64,000 bases of DNA from Bacteroidota bacterium (GCA_024743405.1 JANSWP010000026.1:1-64000), one strand, 5' to 3'; positions 1 through 9,043 are shown, counted from the first letter of the stretch. Notes: a model not told the origin generated them from the sequence alone. Translations and numbers: made by a program.

Positions 1-132
1 CCTTGTCAGGTTGCTTCCCAGCAGAGCCTCACGCCGCTTCGCCTGATAAGGGCAAAGTTAGAACTTGCGGATTTGTGTTTTTCTAAAACTCAGGTTTTTG
101 ACCTATTTTTAATTTTATGCACAGTTCAGTGA
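1..132. other. Unassigned DNA replacing the 5' part of a SulP gene
   Basis: This stretch reads unlike the permease that follows. The permease frame is closed by TGA at 130-132. A 13-nt palindrome (AGTTCA-G-TGAACT, 123-135) sits exactly at the point where permease homology begins. It may be the end of a mobile element whose body lies left of the window, but no transposase is visible and I cannot assign a family. Confidence 0.35.
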
Positions 133-1326
133 ACTATCCCCAATCGAGCCGTACAAAATATCAATTGGATTGATTTTATTCTAGGGCTACTCGCAATAAT
201 CATCATTTATGGTTTTAAGCGTATTACGACCTTGATTCCAAGTACGTTAGTAGCTCTCTTGGCGGTCACACTTGGTGCCTTTTTCTTCATTCCTGGCTAT
301 CGAACCATAGGAGATATCCCCAGTGGTTTTCCCATTCTGAGGCTTGAAATATTTGCAGGTTTTAGTTTAGCACAAATTAGTCCCTATTTAATTAGTGCCA
401 TTTCTTTGGCATTATTAGGTGCCATTGATTCACTGCTTACATCGGTTGTTGCAGATAATATGACGAAGACCAAACATAATCCGGATAAGGAATTAGTCGG
501 TCAAGGGATTGGAAATTCCATTGCAGCCCTTTTTGGTGGCATTCCTGGTGCCGGGGCGACCATTCGAACGGTAGTCAATATCAATTCTGGAGGTAAAACT
601 AAACTCTCTGGAATGGTAGCTGGCGTTATTCTTTTATTTGTCTTACTAGCATTAGGACCACTGGCATCTCAAATTCCTGCGGCAGTATTAGCTGGGATTT
701 TAGTAACAGTAGGTATTGGCGTGATGGATTATAAGGGATTGAGGCACATTCGACAATTACCAGTTTCAGAAGTTGTGGTTATGTTTTTAGTATTAGGTCT
801 TACTGTTTTTGTCGGGTTGATCGAAGCGGTAGGGATTGGGATGGTTTTAGCGGCTATTTTATTCATGAAAAAAATATCGGATGTAGTTGAAGATCGGACA
901 CAGTCAGCTCCATTGAGAAACTTTTCTCGCGAAATGCCATGGGTAGATGAAGGTAATATCATCGAAAGAATGGGAGACCAAGTCTATATCAAGCACTTAG
1001 ACGGTCCATTATTTTTTGGTTTTGCTTCTCGATTTCAAGAAATGGTCACAAAATTACCAGAGATAAAAGTAGTTGTAATGAGAATGGAAAAAGTACCTTA
1101 TGTAGATCAATCTGGTTTGTACGCAATGGAAGACGCAGTGATCGATTTACAGGAACAAGGTATCAAAGTCGTTTTCACCAATTTGCATGGTCAACCAAAA
1201 GATATGTTTGAGCGATTCAATTTGATACCAGGGCTCATAGAAAAAGCATTTTGTTTTGAAAATTTCAGTGATTGTTCTAAATGGTTAGAAGGCTATTTAA
1301 AGAATGAAATCGCTAATTCACACTAA
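133..1326 (+). pseudogene. SulP family anion permease, 5'-truncated remnant with STAS domain
   Basis: SulP proteins are inner-membrane anion transporters or exchangers (sulfate, bicarbonate and others) with a 14-helix membrane domain and a cytoplasmic C-terminal STAS domain. The open frame begins right after a stop at 130-132 and enters the family in the middle of the membrane domain (IDFILGLLAIIIIYGFKRI, then IPSTLVALL). About 397 codons remain, against roughly 500-570 in complete members, so the first half dozen or so helices are missing. Conserved parts that remain are the GAIDSLLTSVVADNMT helix, the GGIPGAGATIRTVVNI segment and a STAS domain over the last ~110 codons with a DQSG core. The TTG at 232 could initiate only a shorter fragment. 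Probably non-functional; the missing half could only be intact if it lay elsewhere. Confidence 0.8.
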
Positions 1327-1386
1327 TGAAATCGAAAAACCCCATTTGAAGGGAAGCCGAAACTCGAATTTAGAGAAATTTTCAAA

Positions 1387-2937
1387 ATGCGAACTAAACG
1401 AATTTACGTTTTCATTGCCCTTTTTGCATTAGCCAAACTCATTTTCCATTTTGCGACCAATGATCTTTGGAGTTTTCATCGTGATGAGTTTTTGTACATG
1501 GCTTTGGGTAGTCATTTAGATTGGGGTTATTGGTCAAATCCTCCTTTTGTTGGCTTTATGAGTTGGTTAGCTCAAGGATTTTTTGGTGGAGTTGAAGGCA
1601 TCTCGGTTGCTGAGTTAAGATTCATTCCAGCTCTCTTTTCGGTTGGACTAATCAGCCTGGCTTGCTTGATTGTCAAAGAATTTGGAGGGAAAATTCCTGC
1701 AATTGCAATGACTGGAGTTTTAATGATGGTTTGCCCTGGTTTTTTGCGCCCAGGGATGATGTTTATGCCAGTAATTTTCGAAATTTTCTTTTGGACTTTA
1801 TATTCTTGGCTCATCATTAAATATCTAAAAACAACAAATAATAGCTACCTACTTTGGCTTGGACTCGCCATTGGCATCGGGATGCTTAATAAGTACTCGA
1901 CAATATTTTATGTAATTGGAATTTTGGTTGGAATGGTTTTAACCAATCACCGAAAATTATTTCAAAATAGAAGGTTTTATGTAGCCATTGGAATCTCCGT
2001 TTTGATTGCCCTTCCAAACGTATTTTGGCAGGCAAGCGTAAATTTTCCAGTCTTTTCACATATGAGTGGATTGAGAGAAAGCCAATTAGTGAATGTTTCG
2101 ATCATGAATTTCATCATCGATCAAATATTAATGTGTTTCCCTGCTTTGATCATTTGGTTATCAGGATTTTACTGGCTTTTCAAAAAAAGCAATCCAATGA
2201 AATTCTTAGGATGGATTTCGCTAACCATCATGCTCGCTTTCTTGATCATGAGTGGAAAAGGATATTATACTTTAGGTATTTATCCTTTGTTAATTGCAGC
2301 AGGTTCAGTTCAGTTAGAACATTTTTTTTATTCAAAAAAGGGAAAATGGGGATGGATGGGATTATTAATATTTGCCTTTATTTCTGGTTGGCAATTGATG
2401 CCCTTTAGTGCTCCTATTTTAAGTCAAGAAAAAATGATTGACTTTTGTGAGAATGTAAAAACCAATTATAAATTTGAAGATCCCATGCGATGGGAAGATG
2501 GCGAAATTCATCACTTACCTCAAGACTATGCAGATATGATTGGCTGGAATGAATTAGCTAAAATTGTCAAAAAGGGATATTCAAAAAGAAATTTGAATAC
2601 TCAAAATTGTCTCGTTTATGCGGAAAACTATGGTCAAGCTGGTGCAATCGAACATTTTAGCAATGGTTTAATCGATGTAAATAGCTTCGCCGACTCGTAC
2701 CGGTTGTGGGTTGAAGAAAAAATCCCAGAAAGTGTGAATCATTTGATCTATGTAAATGACGAGTTGGGAGAAGACATCTCCGCTCTTTTTGAAAAAATTG
2801 AAGTTATCGGAAGCATTCAAAATCCATTGGCTAGGGAACAAGGGACGACGGTTTATTTGTGCAGTCAACCAAACCGTTCTTTTAAAGAATTTTGGGAAGA
2901 AAAGGTAAAAGAAGTGAAAAATCATTTTGGAATATAA
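1387..2937 (+). CDS. GT39/PMT-like integral membrane glycosyltransferase
   Basis: Likely transfers a sugar from a polyprenyl-phosphate donor to a lipid or protein on the periplasmic face of the inner membrane. The N-terminal helix is followed by the family signature HRDE (residues 31-34) and HLDWGYWSNPPF in the first periplasmic loop; the acidic pair is the expected catalytic site of GT-C enzymes. About ten further hydrophobic helices run to residue ~350, and a soluble C-terminal domain of ~160 residues follows. The length of 516 is normal for the ArnT/PMT_2 group. It starts 60 nt after the SulP remnant and stands alone, so no acceptor can be proposed. The family call is strong; the substrate is unknown. 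Confidence 0.85.
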   Translation: MRTKRIYVFIALFALAKLIFHFATNDLWSFHRDEFLYMALGSHLDWGYWSNPPFVGFMSWLAQGFFGGVEGISVAELRFIPALFSVGLISLACLIVKEFGGKIPAIAMTGVLMMVCPGFLRPGMMFMPVIFEIFFWTLYSWLIIKYLKTTNNSYLLWLGLAIGIGMLNKYSTIFYVIGILVGMVLTNHRKLFQNRRFYVAIGISVLIALPNVFWQASVNFPVFSHMSGLRESQLVNVSIMNFIIDQILMCFPALIIWLSGFYWLFKKSNPMKFLGWISLTIMLAFLIMSGKGYYTLGIYPLLIAAGSVQLEHFFYSKKGKWGWMGLLIFAFISGWQLMPFSAPILSQEKMIDFCENVKTNYKFEDPMRWEDGEIHHLPQDYADMIGWNELAKIVKKGYSKRNLNTQNCLVYAENYGQAGAIEHFSNGLIDVNSFADSYRLWVEEKIPESVNHLIYVNDELGEDISALFEKIEVIGSIQNPLAREQGTTVYLCSQPNRSFKEFWEEKVKEVKNHFGI

Positions 2938-3151
2938 TGATTTTGCCAATCTGACTCGTTCCTTTCCCTTTTGGAAATTTTACTTATTCCGAATTCATTA
3001 CAAGAAGAATCACTCTATGTTTTTTCACAATTACCCCTTCAAATTCATCATATGTGATGAGTCCTTCTAGTCGAATGTGATGATTTAACGATGTCTTTTG
3101 ACTGTTGGTCGATTCAAAATAACTGCTTCCTTTCCCCAATCGATTTTTTCC

Positions 3152-3159
3152 TACTTTCA
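3152..3159 (+). promoter_or_regulatory. Possible -7 element of the rnpB promoter
   Basis: TACTTTCA departs by one base from the Bacteroidota TAnnTTTG pattern at the critical end and lies about 11 nt before the first base of the RNase P RNA P1 helix. No convincing -33 TTTG was seen at the right distance, so this is a position-based suggestion. Confidence 0.3.
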
Positions 3160-3169
3160 CCCTTGAAAA

Positions 3170-3577
3170 TGCAACCGGCTACTCTATCGCGGCTTTTCCG
3201 ACGGGAAGAGATGAGGAAAGTCTGGACAACGTAGAGCACCACACCATCTAACGGATGGGATTTTCTCATTTATTGAGAGAATACAGAGAGTGTCGCAGAA
3301 AATAACCGCCTTTTGTTTGGCAGAGATGCCAATAAAAAGGTAAGGGTGAAAACGTGCGGTAAGAGCGCACGGCGTCTTTGAGCAATCAGAGGGGCGGATA
3401 AACCTTGTGGGTTGAAATGTCATGTACACCGGCGTGGGGATGAGAATCCCTAAAGGGTAGCTCGCCCGAGTCGGGGGGTAGGCAGATAGACTCCAATCGT
3501 GAGGTTGGAGCTAGATAAATGATAGAGATTCTTTCTTTGGAGAGAATTACAGAATCCGGCTTATTGGTCGGTTGTGT
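3170..3577 (+). ncRNA. rnpB: RNase P RNA (bacterial class A)
   Basis: The catalytic RNA subunit of RNase P, which removes 5' leaders from tRNA precursors. The universally conserved blocks are present in order: GAGGAAAGTCTGGAC near the 5' end, CAGAAAATAACCGCC, GGTAAGGGTGAAA with GTGCGGTAAGAGCGCAC, AACCTTGTGG, AGATAAATGATAGA, and ACAGAATCCGGCTTAT at the 3' end. The ends pair to form helix P1: CAACCG at 3172-3177 with CGGTTG at 3569-3574. The ~408-nt length fits class A. Open frames on the opposite strand here are chance. Exact ends are uncertain by a few bases. Confidence 0.96.
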
Positions 3578-3798
3578 TTTCTTATTTCAGCTGGATTGCG
3601 ATAACTTAAATACATGTTCGATAACGAACACCTCACGTTCAACTCCGTACATTTCAAACCAAACTAAGAAATCACCAATCATCGCAGTAAATTGATTATC
3701 AGCGAATTAAGCTAATTGGCATGCACATTGAAAATTAAGTCCTAACTAATTCCAAATTACCATAATCAAATTAATAAAAATCACGAATCACCAACCTG

Positions 3799-5049
3799 AT
3801 GGATAAAAAAATTGCAAAAAAAGGACTAGCGTGGCAAAAAATTCTACTATACACAGCCATAGCAGCAGTAGCAGGTTATTTCATTACCACTATTTATAAG
3901 GATGCCGGTACCTCTCGACTCAATGTTGAAACAGACCGATTGTTAATCGATACCGTTCAAAATGGAATCTTTCAGGAATTCATTCCTGTTACAGGGGTTG
4001 TTCAACCTATCAAAACAGTTTTTATTGATGCCGTTGAAGGTGGGCGAGTAGAAGAAAAATTCGTAGAAGACGGAGCTATGGTTCAAAAAGGTAAATCCAT
4101 TTTGAGGCTCTCCAATCCAGACTTACAATTAACGTATTTAAATCAAGAGGCGGATATTGTTCGACAAATCAATCAACTTCGAACCAATAGTATCATGATG
4201 GAGCAACAGAGCCTTAACCTAAAGGAACAGTATTTGGAAGCCGAATATCGAATTGATTTACTAGATAGTAGAACCAAACGAAATAAAGAATTATCAGAAG
4301 CAGGTGCTCTTGACAGAGTAACTTATGAAGAGACCCAAGACGAATTCGAGCACCTTTTGCGTCGAAAAAAAATGCTCACCAAAACGATAGAACGAGACTC
4401 TATGTTTCAGGTGTTACAGGCTGAGCAAATGGAATCTTCTTTGGATTTGATGAAAAGAAACCTCGCTATCACACGCCAAAGTTTGGATAATTTAATTGTG
4501 AAAGCACCGATTGGAGGTCAACTTTCTGGATTAGATACGGAGCTAGGAGAGTTGATATCAGAAGGTGAAAACATCGCTCAAATTGATGACCTTTCCAATT
4601 TCAAAATTCTTACTAGGATCGATGAATTCTATATTTCCCGAATTTTCATCAACCAAAAGGGTTCCTTTATCTTCGCCGGAAAAACGTATGAATTAATCAT
4701 TAAAAAAATCTATCCGCAAGTTTCAAATGGAGCTTTTGAAGTCGACATGGTTTTCACTGGCACGGTACCTGAAGGGATAAAAAGAGGACAAACGGTCTCT
4801 ATTAAATTGGAGTTGAGTGCGGAGCAAGAAGCATTACTTTTGGCAAGAGGAAGTTTTTATCAAAAAACCGGTGGAAACTGGGTTTATATGATAGAAGAAG
4901 GAACTAGTTCAGCCAGAAAAGTCAATATTAAAGTTGGAAAGCAAAATCCCAATTTTTACGAAGTTTTGGAAGGCTTAAAACCTGGAGATGTAGTGATTAC
5001 TTCGAGTTATGATAATTTTGGAGACAAGGATGTTCTAGAGTTAAAATAA
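3799..5049 (+). CDS. HlyD/MacA-type periplasmic adaptor (membrane fusion protein)
   Basis: Periplasmic adaptors link an inner-membrane ABC or RND pump to an outer-membrane channel. The 416-residue protein has one N-terminal anchor helix (about 14-33) and a split barrel-sandwich (lipoyl-like) domain around residues 65-100 and 225-255 (VVQPIKTVFIDAVEGGRVEE; LIVKAPIGGQLSGL). A long charged helical hairpin (~105-215) lies between the halves, followed by a beta-barrel and C-terminal membrane-proximal domain ending in GLKPGDVVITSSYDNFGD. In Bacteroidota such adaptors usually lie beside MacB-like ABC genes; here both neighbours are unrelated and face other ways, so its pump must be encoded elsewhere. 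No lipobox is seen. Confidence 0.85.
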   Translation: MDKKIAKKGLAWQKILLYTAIAAVAGYFITTIYKDAGTSRLNVETDRLLIDTVQNGIFQEFIPVTGVVQPIKTVFIDAVEGGRVEEKFVEDGAMVQKGKSILRLSNPDLQLTYLNQEADIVRQINQLRTNSIMMEQQSLNLKEQYLEAEYRIDLLDSRTKRNKELSEAGALDRVTYEETQDEFEHLLRRKKMLTKTIERDSMFQVLQAEQMESSLDLMKRNLAITRQSLDNLIVKAPIGGQLSGLDTELGELISEGENIAQIDDLSNFKILTRIDEFYISRIFINQKGSFIFAGKTYELIIKKIYPQVSNGAFEVDMVFTGTVPEGIKRGQTVSIKLELSAEQEALLLARGSFYQKTGGNWVYMIEEGTSSARKVNIKVGKQNPNFYEVLEGLKPGDVVITSSYDNFGDKDVLELK

Positions 5050-5114
5050 TCCACTTGCTCTTTAATATTCCTTAGGAACATATAAAGGGAGGTAAAATAG
5101 TAGGGGACTACATT

Positions 5115-5164
5115 AAAATATAAAAGCTCAATGTCCAAATAGGAACATTGAGCTTTTATATTTT
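5115..5164. terminator. Bidirectional intrinsic terminator between adaptor and uspA
   Basis: A perfect 20-bp inverted repeat with arms 5115-5134 and 5145-5164 and a 10-nt loop. The core is AAAGCTCAATGT / ACATTGAGCTTT, flanked by A- and T-rich ends, so it can work on both strands. It lies between two convergent genes, as expected. Confidence 0.9.
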
Positions 5165-5183
5165 TAGTAATGGTGAAATAATC

Positions 5184-5993
5184 TCATTCATGAAAGACCA
5201 ACAATGGCGTTCTAGAATGAAAAGTCATTTGTTTGGTAAAGCTTCTGTGAAATACTCTTTCCCAAAGCCTCCGTCGGGGCATAAACATAGCCAATAGATC
5301 TATTTTTTTATTTTCGATATACGTATCTAAACCTTCCATTACTGTTTTTCGATTTAATAAAGCAAAATCGGTCGTTTCGAAAGGATATTTATCAATTTCA
5401 ATGGTCTCTTTCATATCTCCGATCGCGGGTTCCGTTTCCACATGAACAAAATGCACCTTTGCCCCAATCGACTCAGAAATCTTTACAAGTTCATTAATCA
5501 CAGGCTCATCTTTTGGAGCAAAATCAGTAGCATAAGCGATACTTTTGATAGGTGTATATCGTGCTTTTTCAGGAACAGCTAAGACAGGACAAGGTGCATT
5601 CATCATGGTATGAGTTGTCACTGATCCCATGATTTTTTCAAAAAGATTTCGTTCACCTTTTGTCCCCATCACGATCAAATCATAGTCCTCTAATTTAGCC
5701 AAATCCGTAATATCTTGATAAACAAAAATACCATATTGAGCTTTGGCATCACCTAGATTCCCATTATGACTTCCAGTGGTAAATTCAGCCAATTTAAACT
5801 CCACATTTTTCTTTTTTTCTTCCAACATGCTATCAACATATTCTGGAACCATGCTACCACTATCGGCAAAAGGAAGGCTATAAATATTGACAACATCTAC
5901 CTTTGCATCGATGTCTTTTGCTAATTTCATAGCATATATAAAGGCGTTTTGAGATGCCGTAGAAAAGTCTGTAGGAAATAATATCTTTTTCAT
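5184..5993 (-). CDS. Universal stress protein, tandem Usp domains
   Basis: A cytoplasmic stress protein made of two Usp folds. Domain 1 (about 1-145) begins ILFPTDFS and carries the ATP-binding pattern G-2x-G-9x-G-S as GTKGERNLFEKIMGS, so nucleotide binding is expected there. Domain 2 (about 150-269) begins IKSIAYATDFAP but has lost the glycine pattern (MPRRRLWERVFHRSF), as is common in tandem Usp proteins. The gene is monocistronic, with a strong terminator downstream and a candidate CRP/FNR-type box plus -7 element upstream. A second tandem Usp gene lies at 62909. Family call is secure; the physiological signal is inferred only from the promoter box. Confidence 0.92.
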   Translation of the reverse strand: MKKILFPTDFSTASQNAFIYAMKLAKDIDAKVDVVNIYSLPFADSGSMVPEYVDSMLEEKKKNVEFKLAEFTTGSHNGNLGDAKAQYGIFVYQDITDLAKLEDYDLIVMGTKGERNLFEKIMGSVTTHTMMNAPCPVLAVPEKARYTPIKSIAYATDFAPKDEPVINELVKISESIGAKVHFVHVETEPAIGDMKETIEIDKYPFETTDFALLNRKTVMEGLDTYIENKKIDLLAMFMPRRRLWERVFHRSFTKQMTFHSRTPLLVFHE

Positions 5994-6056
5994 CTCGAAA
6001 TCTTTTAAGTGATTAAATCATTCGGGTTTATGCGAAATACACTTGCCCTTTCGAGA

Positions 6057-6064
6057 CAAAAGTA
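6057..6064 (-). promoter_or_regulatory. -7 promoter element (TACTTTTG) of the usp gene
   Basis: Read on the minus strand this matches TAnnTTTG exactly. Transcription would begin near 6050-6052, giving a leader of about 55-60 nt before the ATG at 5993. No -33 TTTG at the usual spacing was found, consistent with an activator-dependent promoter. Confidence 0.5.
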
Positions 6065-6086
6065 TCGTTGACAAAGGTTGTTAATG

Positions 6087-6100
6087 TTGATTTTAATCAA
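6087..6100 (-). promoter_or_regulatory. CRP/FNR-type operator TTGATTTTAATCAA
   Basis: A perfect 14-nt palindrome equal to the FNR consensus TTGAT-N4-ATCAA. Its centre is about 42 nt upstream of the start site predicted from the -7 element at 6057-6064, the usual class II activator position. Related TGA-N6-TCA boxes precede the yceI and second usp genes. It could also serve the divergent gene at 6209. Confidence 0.55.
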
Positions 6101-6208
6101 TCAAATGGAGAATTTTTGTCATTGGCTATCTTACTCAAATCACAATTTCAAATAAAATGCACTGCTTTTGAACATTAAAATTAAATATCTTAGCCAAAAA
6201 ATATAGAT

Positions 6209-7135
6209 ATGAAACTCGGATTTGTTAGTGCTATTTTACCTGAATTATCACTAGAAGAAGTATTAAAGCTTGCTTCGAAATTGGGTTATGATTGTGTCGA
6301 AATCATGTGCTGGCCAGAAGGAAAAGCAGAACGACGATATGCGGGCGTCACACACATAAATGTCAATGATTTTGACAAAAAAAAGGCAGTTTCTATTTTG
6401 GAATTATGTCAAAAATATAAAATAAGTATCAGTGCCTTAGGTTATTACCCAAACCCTTTAACTCCTAATTTGGAAGAAGCAAAAGTCTATTCAGATCACA
6501 TCAGAAAAGTCATTAAAGCGGCAGCTATCTTGGAAATTGATCAAATGAATACATTTGTTGGACGAGACTGGACGAAGAGTGTACCTGATAATTGGAATCG
6601 ATTTTTGCAAACTTGGCAACCGATTATTTCATTTGCGGAACAACATGACGTAAGAATTGGCATTGAAAACTGCCCAATGATTTTCTCTTATGATGAATGG
6701 CCTGGGGGAAAAAATCTTGCAACGACGCCTACCATTTGGAGGAAAATGTTTGAGGATATTCCGAGTGATCATTTTGGACTCAATTACGATCCTTCCCATA
6801 TGATTTGGCAGCATATGGATTACCTGCTACCAATAAAGCATTTTTCAGAAAAGCTTTTCCATATTCACGCCAAAGATGTCCGCATTGATTATGATCGATT
6901 GAATGAAGTTGGCATCATGGCTCCACCAAATGAATGGCATACTCCAAAATTACCTGGTATGGGAGACGTAAGTTGGGGTAAATTCTTTTCCATTTTAACG
7001 GATACTGGATTTGACGGTTCTGTTAGTGTAGAAGTTGAAGATAGAGCCTATGAGGGTTCTTTAGAAAAACGGAAGGACTCATTGAGGCAATCTTTGTATT
7101 ATTTGAGGCAGTTTATTCCCAAAAAAGATAATTAA
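6209..7135 (+). CDS. Sugar phosphate isomerase/epimerase-like TIM-barrel protein
   Basis: A member of the xylose-isomerase-like / AP-endonuclease-2 TIM-barrel superfamily (308 residues), which contains sugar isomerases, epimerases and inosose dehydratases. Expected metal-site segments occur in order along the barrel: [12 protein letters not shown] (~28-39), IGIENCPM (~150), [10 protein letters not shown] (~192), HIHAKDVR (~217) and [12 protein letters not shown] near the C-terminus. There is no signal peptide, so it is cytosolic. The gene diverges from the usp gene and is followed after 75 nt by an ECF sigma gene. The substrate cannot be inferred because no sugar-pathway gene is adjacent. Confidence 0.85.
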   Translation: MKLGFVSAILPELSLEEVLKLASKLGYDCVEIMCWPEGKAERRYAGVTHINVNDFDKKKAVSILELCQKYKISISALGYYPNPLTPNLEEAKVYSDHIRKVIKAAAILEIDQMNTFVGRDWTKSVPDNWNRFLQTWQPIISFAEQHDVRIGIENCPMIFSYDEWPGGKNLATTPTIWRKMFEDIPSDHFGLNYDPSHMIWQHMDYLLPIKHFSEKLFHIHAKDVRIDYDRLNEVGIMAPPNEWHTPKLPGMGDVSWGKFFSILTDTGFDGSVSVEVEDRAYEGSLEKRKDSLRQSLYYLRQFIPKKDN

Positions 7136-7210
7136 AAAAATATTTTCAGAAAAAATATCAACCAGAGGCAACCTTTTTTCAAAAGACCTCGTGTTAGCAT
7201 TTAGAAAAGC

Positions 7211-7765
7211 ATGACAAAGGATCAAATCGTTACCCTGATAAATGCTTGTCGGAAAAATGACCGCGAAAGTCAACAGGCATTATATAGGCATTTTTATAAT
7301 TATGGAATGACCATTTGTATGCGATATGCTGGTACGAGAGAGGAAGCGAAAGAGATTTTGAATGATGGCTTTGTAAAAGTGTTTTTAAAAATAGATCGGT
7401 ACAGTCCGAATCTTTCTTTTAAAGGATGGCTCAATAAAATTTTGGTAAATACAGCGATTGATCATTTTCGAAAATTCCAAAATGAGCCACAAACTGTTGA
7501 CCTGATTCATGCCCAACATTATGAAGTAGAATCTGAAGCCCTTCTTAATTTGAGTGTAGAAGCAATTTTTGACCTAATTAATAAACTACCACCTGCTTAT
7601 CGAATGGCATTCAATTTATACGCAGTGGAAGGATACAAGCATTCCGAAATTGCTGAAAAGCTAGGGATTTCTGTGGGCACTTCAAAATCCAATCTGGCAA
7701 AAGCTAAAATGAAATTGAAGAGCATGATTACAAAAGCTGATGATTGGCGAAATGTAAGTGGTTAA
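7211..7765 (+). CDS. ECF-type RNA polymerase sigma factor (copy 1)
   Basis: An alternative sigma factor of the extracytoplasmic-function class, 184 residues. Region 2 spans about 20-85 (EILNDGFVKVFLKI for -10 recognition; FKGWLNKILVNTAIDHFRK), and region 4 about 120-175 with the helix-turn-helix YKHSEIAEKLGISVGTSKSN. It lacks region 3 and any SnoaL-like tail. Only 8 nt separate it from the next gene, a membrane-anchored barrel protein, so the two are almost certainly co-transcribed and probably a regulator/sensor pair. A second pair of the same design is at 51107-53043. Confidence 0.95.
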   Translation: MTKDQIVTLINACRKNDRESQQALYRHFYNYGMTICMRYAGTREEAKEILNDGFVKVFLKIDRYSPNLSFKGWLNKILVNTAIDHFRKFQNEPQTVDLIHAQHYEVESEALLNLSVEAIFDLINKLPPAYRMAFNLYAVEGYKHSEIAEKLGISVGTSKSNLAKAKMKLKSMITKADDWRNVSG

Positions 7766-7773
7766 AATAATCA

Positions 7774-9009
7774 ATGGATAACTTCGAAAAAATATTATCT
7801 GAAAAACTTAAAGAAACTCAGAATTTCGAGTTCCGTGAAACTGACTGGCAAGAAGTTTCTGATAGATTGGATATGCATGCGCCGGTTGCTACTTCGACAT
7901 GGAAGAAAGTATTTGTTCCATTGATTATGACTGGATTATTAGGTGCAGTTGGAGTTTTATGGTGGCAACTGAACCAAACAAACGGCGAATTACAAGAGCT
8001 AAAAAAAGACTTATTTGAAAATACCCTAATGCAGCGCGATACCGTCATTCAAACGGTCGTTTATCGTGATACTATTTTCGCGGCTGCAAGCCAAAGTTCT
8101 AATATTAATACGCATGATATTAGTTGGGTTGGCAAACCCGGATCGGGAGTTGTCAACCCTTTTTTATCTCTAGGAGATAATCTTGCGAAAACTATAAATC
8201 AAAGTTTCTCAAACCATACTTTTCTTTGGGAATCATTGAGTACTTCAACTTCAATATGGGGAGTTAGTAGTAAATCGGAGGGGAATTTTGCCCTCGAACG
8301 ATTAAGAAATATACCCAATAATTTACCTAGACTTAGCATAAATTCAATCTCCACTGAACAATCAGAGGAAGTTATTCACGCTAAAAACAGTCCAATTGTT
8401 ATTGATCCTCATTTTCAACTATTGGGTGCTCAAATTGGATTGACAGTTGGAAAATCTTTTATCACCAATAATCAATTAGCCGCAGTTTCTAGCACCAACA
8501 TTGGTCTGAAAGCCGAATTTCTTTTTGTCAAAAACCTCAGTATAGTAGCGAGCTTAGATTTTTATAATTTGTCCTATCAAACTCAATCTGATTTCTTAGG
8601 CAAAGAAGTACCCCTTCCTGAAGACCCAATCTATTTAGCCGAGGATCTGCTCTTTACAGAGAGCAATCAAAATTTCACTCAATTGAAATTGGGCTTTAAA
8701 TATACTTTTGGGAATGAATCGAATATCAAACCATACGTTGGTTTGAATTATCTAGCTACCGCTAATTTCAAAAAGGATTTCTATTATTTATATGATCCAG
8801 CGAAATACGCAATTCCAAGCTTTGAAACCTCCTCTAAAAATACTGATATAACAGGTAATGGTTTTGGAATTGATTTAGGAGTCGAATACAGACCTAAAAA
8901 TTGGTTGAGTATTCAATTTGAAACCTATTATCACATTTCTAACAGAAAACTGGAAAGTCTTTATCATGATTTATTAGGGGTAAGAACAGCAGCGCTTTTC
9001 CGGTTTTAA
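7774..9009 (+). CDS. Membrane-anchored putative anti-sigma protein with C-terminal barrel-like domain
   Basis: Not a characterised family. Visible parts in 411 residues: a short acidic/basic cytoplasmic-type N-terminus (1-45) of the kind that opens Bacteroidota anti-sigma proteins (MDNFEKILSEKLK, then DWQEVSDRLD); a single helix at ~46-65 (PLIMTGLLGAVGVLWW); a coiled-coil stretch (~66-90); a low-complexity linker; and a C-terminal half (~205-411) of alternating beta strands like an outer-membrane barrel (GLKAEFLFVKNLSIVASLDF, QLKLGFKYTFG), ending in the aromatic RTAALFRF. It is coupled to the sigma gene by 8 nt. I infer that it restrains the sigma factor and senses an envelope signal; an inner-membrane helix joined to a barrel is topologically odd. 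Confidence 0.7.
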   Translation: MDNFEKILSEKLKETQNFEFRETDWQEVSDRLDMHAPVATSTWKKVFVPLIMTGLLGAVGVLWWQLNQTNGELQELKKDLFENTLMQRDTVIQTVVYRDTIFAAASQSSNINTHDISWVGKPGSGVVNPFLSLGDNLAKTINQSFSNHTFLWESLSTSTSIWGVSSKSEGNFALERLRNIPNNLPRLSINSISTEQSEEVIHAKNSPIVIDPHFQLLGAQIGLTVGKSFITNNQLAAVSSTNIGLKAEFLFVKNLSIVASLDFYNLSYQTQSDFLGKEVPLPEDPIYLAEDLLFTESNQNFTQLKLGFKYTFGNESNIKPYVGLNYLATANFKKDFYYLYDPAKYAIPSFETSSKNTDITGNGFGIDLGVEYRPKNWLSIQFETYYHISNRKLESLYHDLLGVRTAALFRF

Positions 9010-9043
9010 CCAACCTTTAGAACAACTTTCAAATACAGTATAT

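Noticed and set aside
3184-3429. Minus-strand open frame of 81 codons
   Set aside because: It lies entirely within the RNase P RNA gene on the opposite strand.
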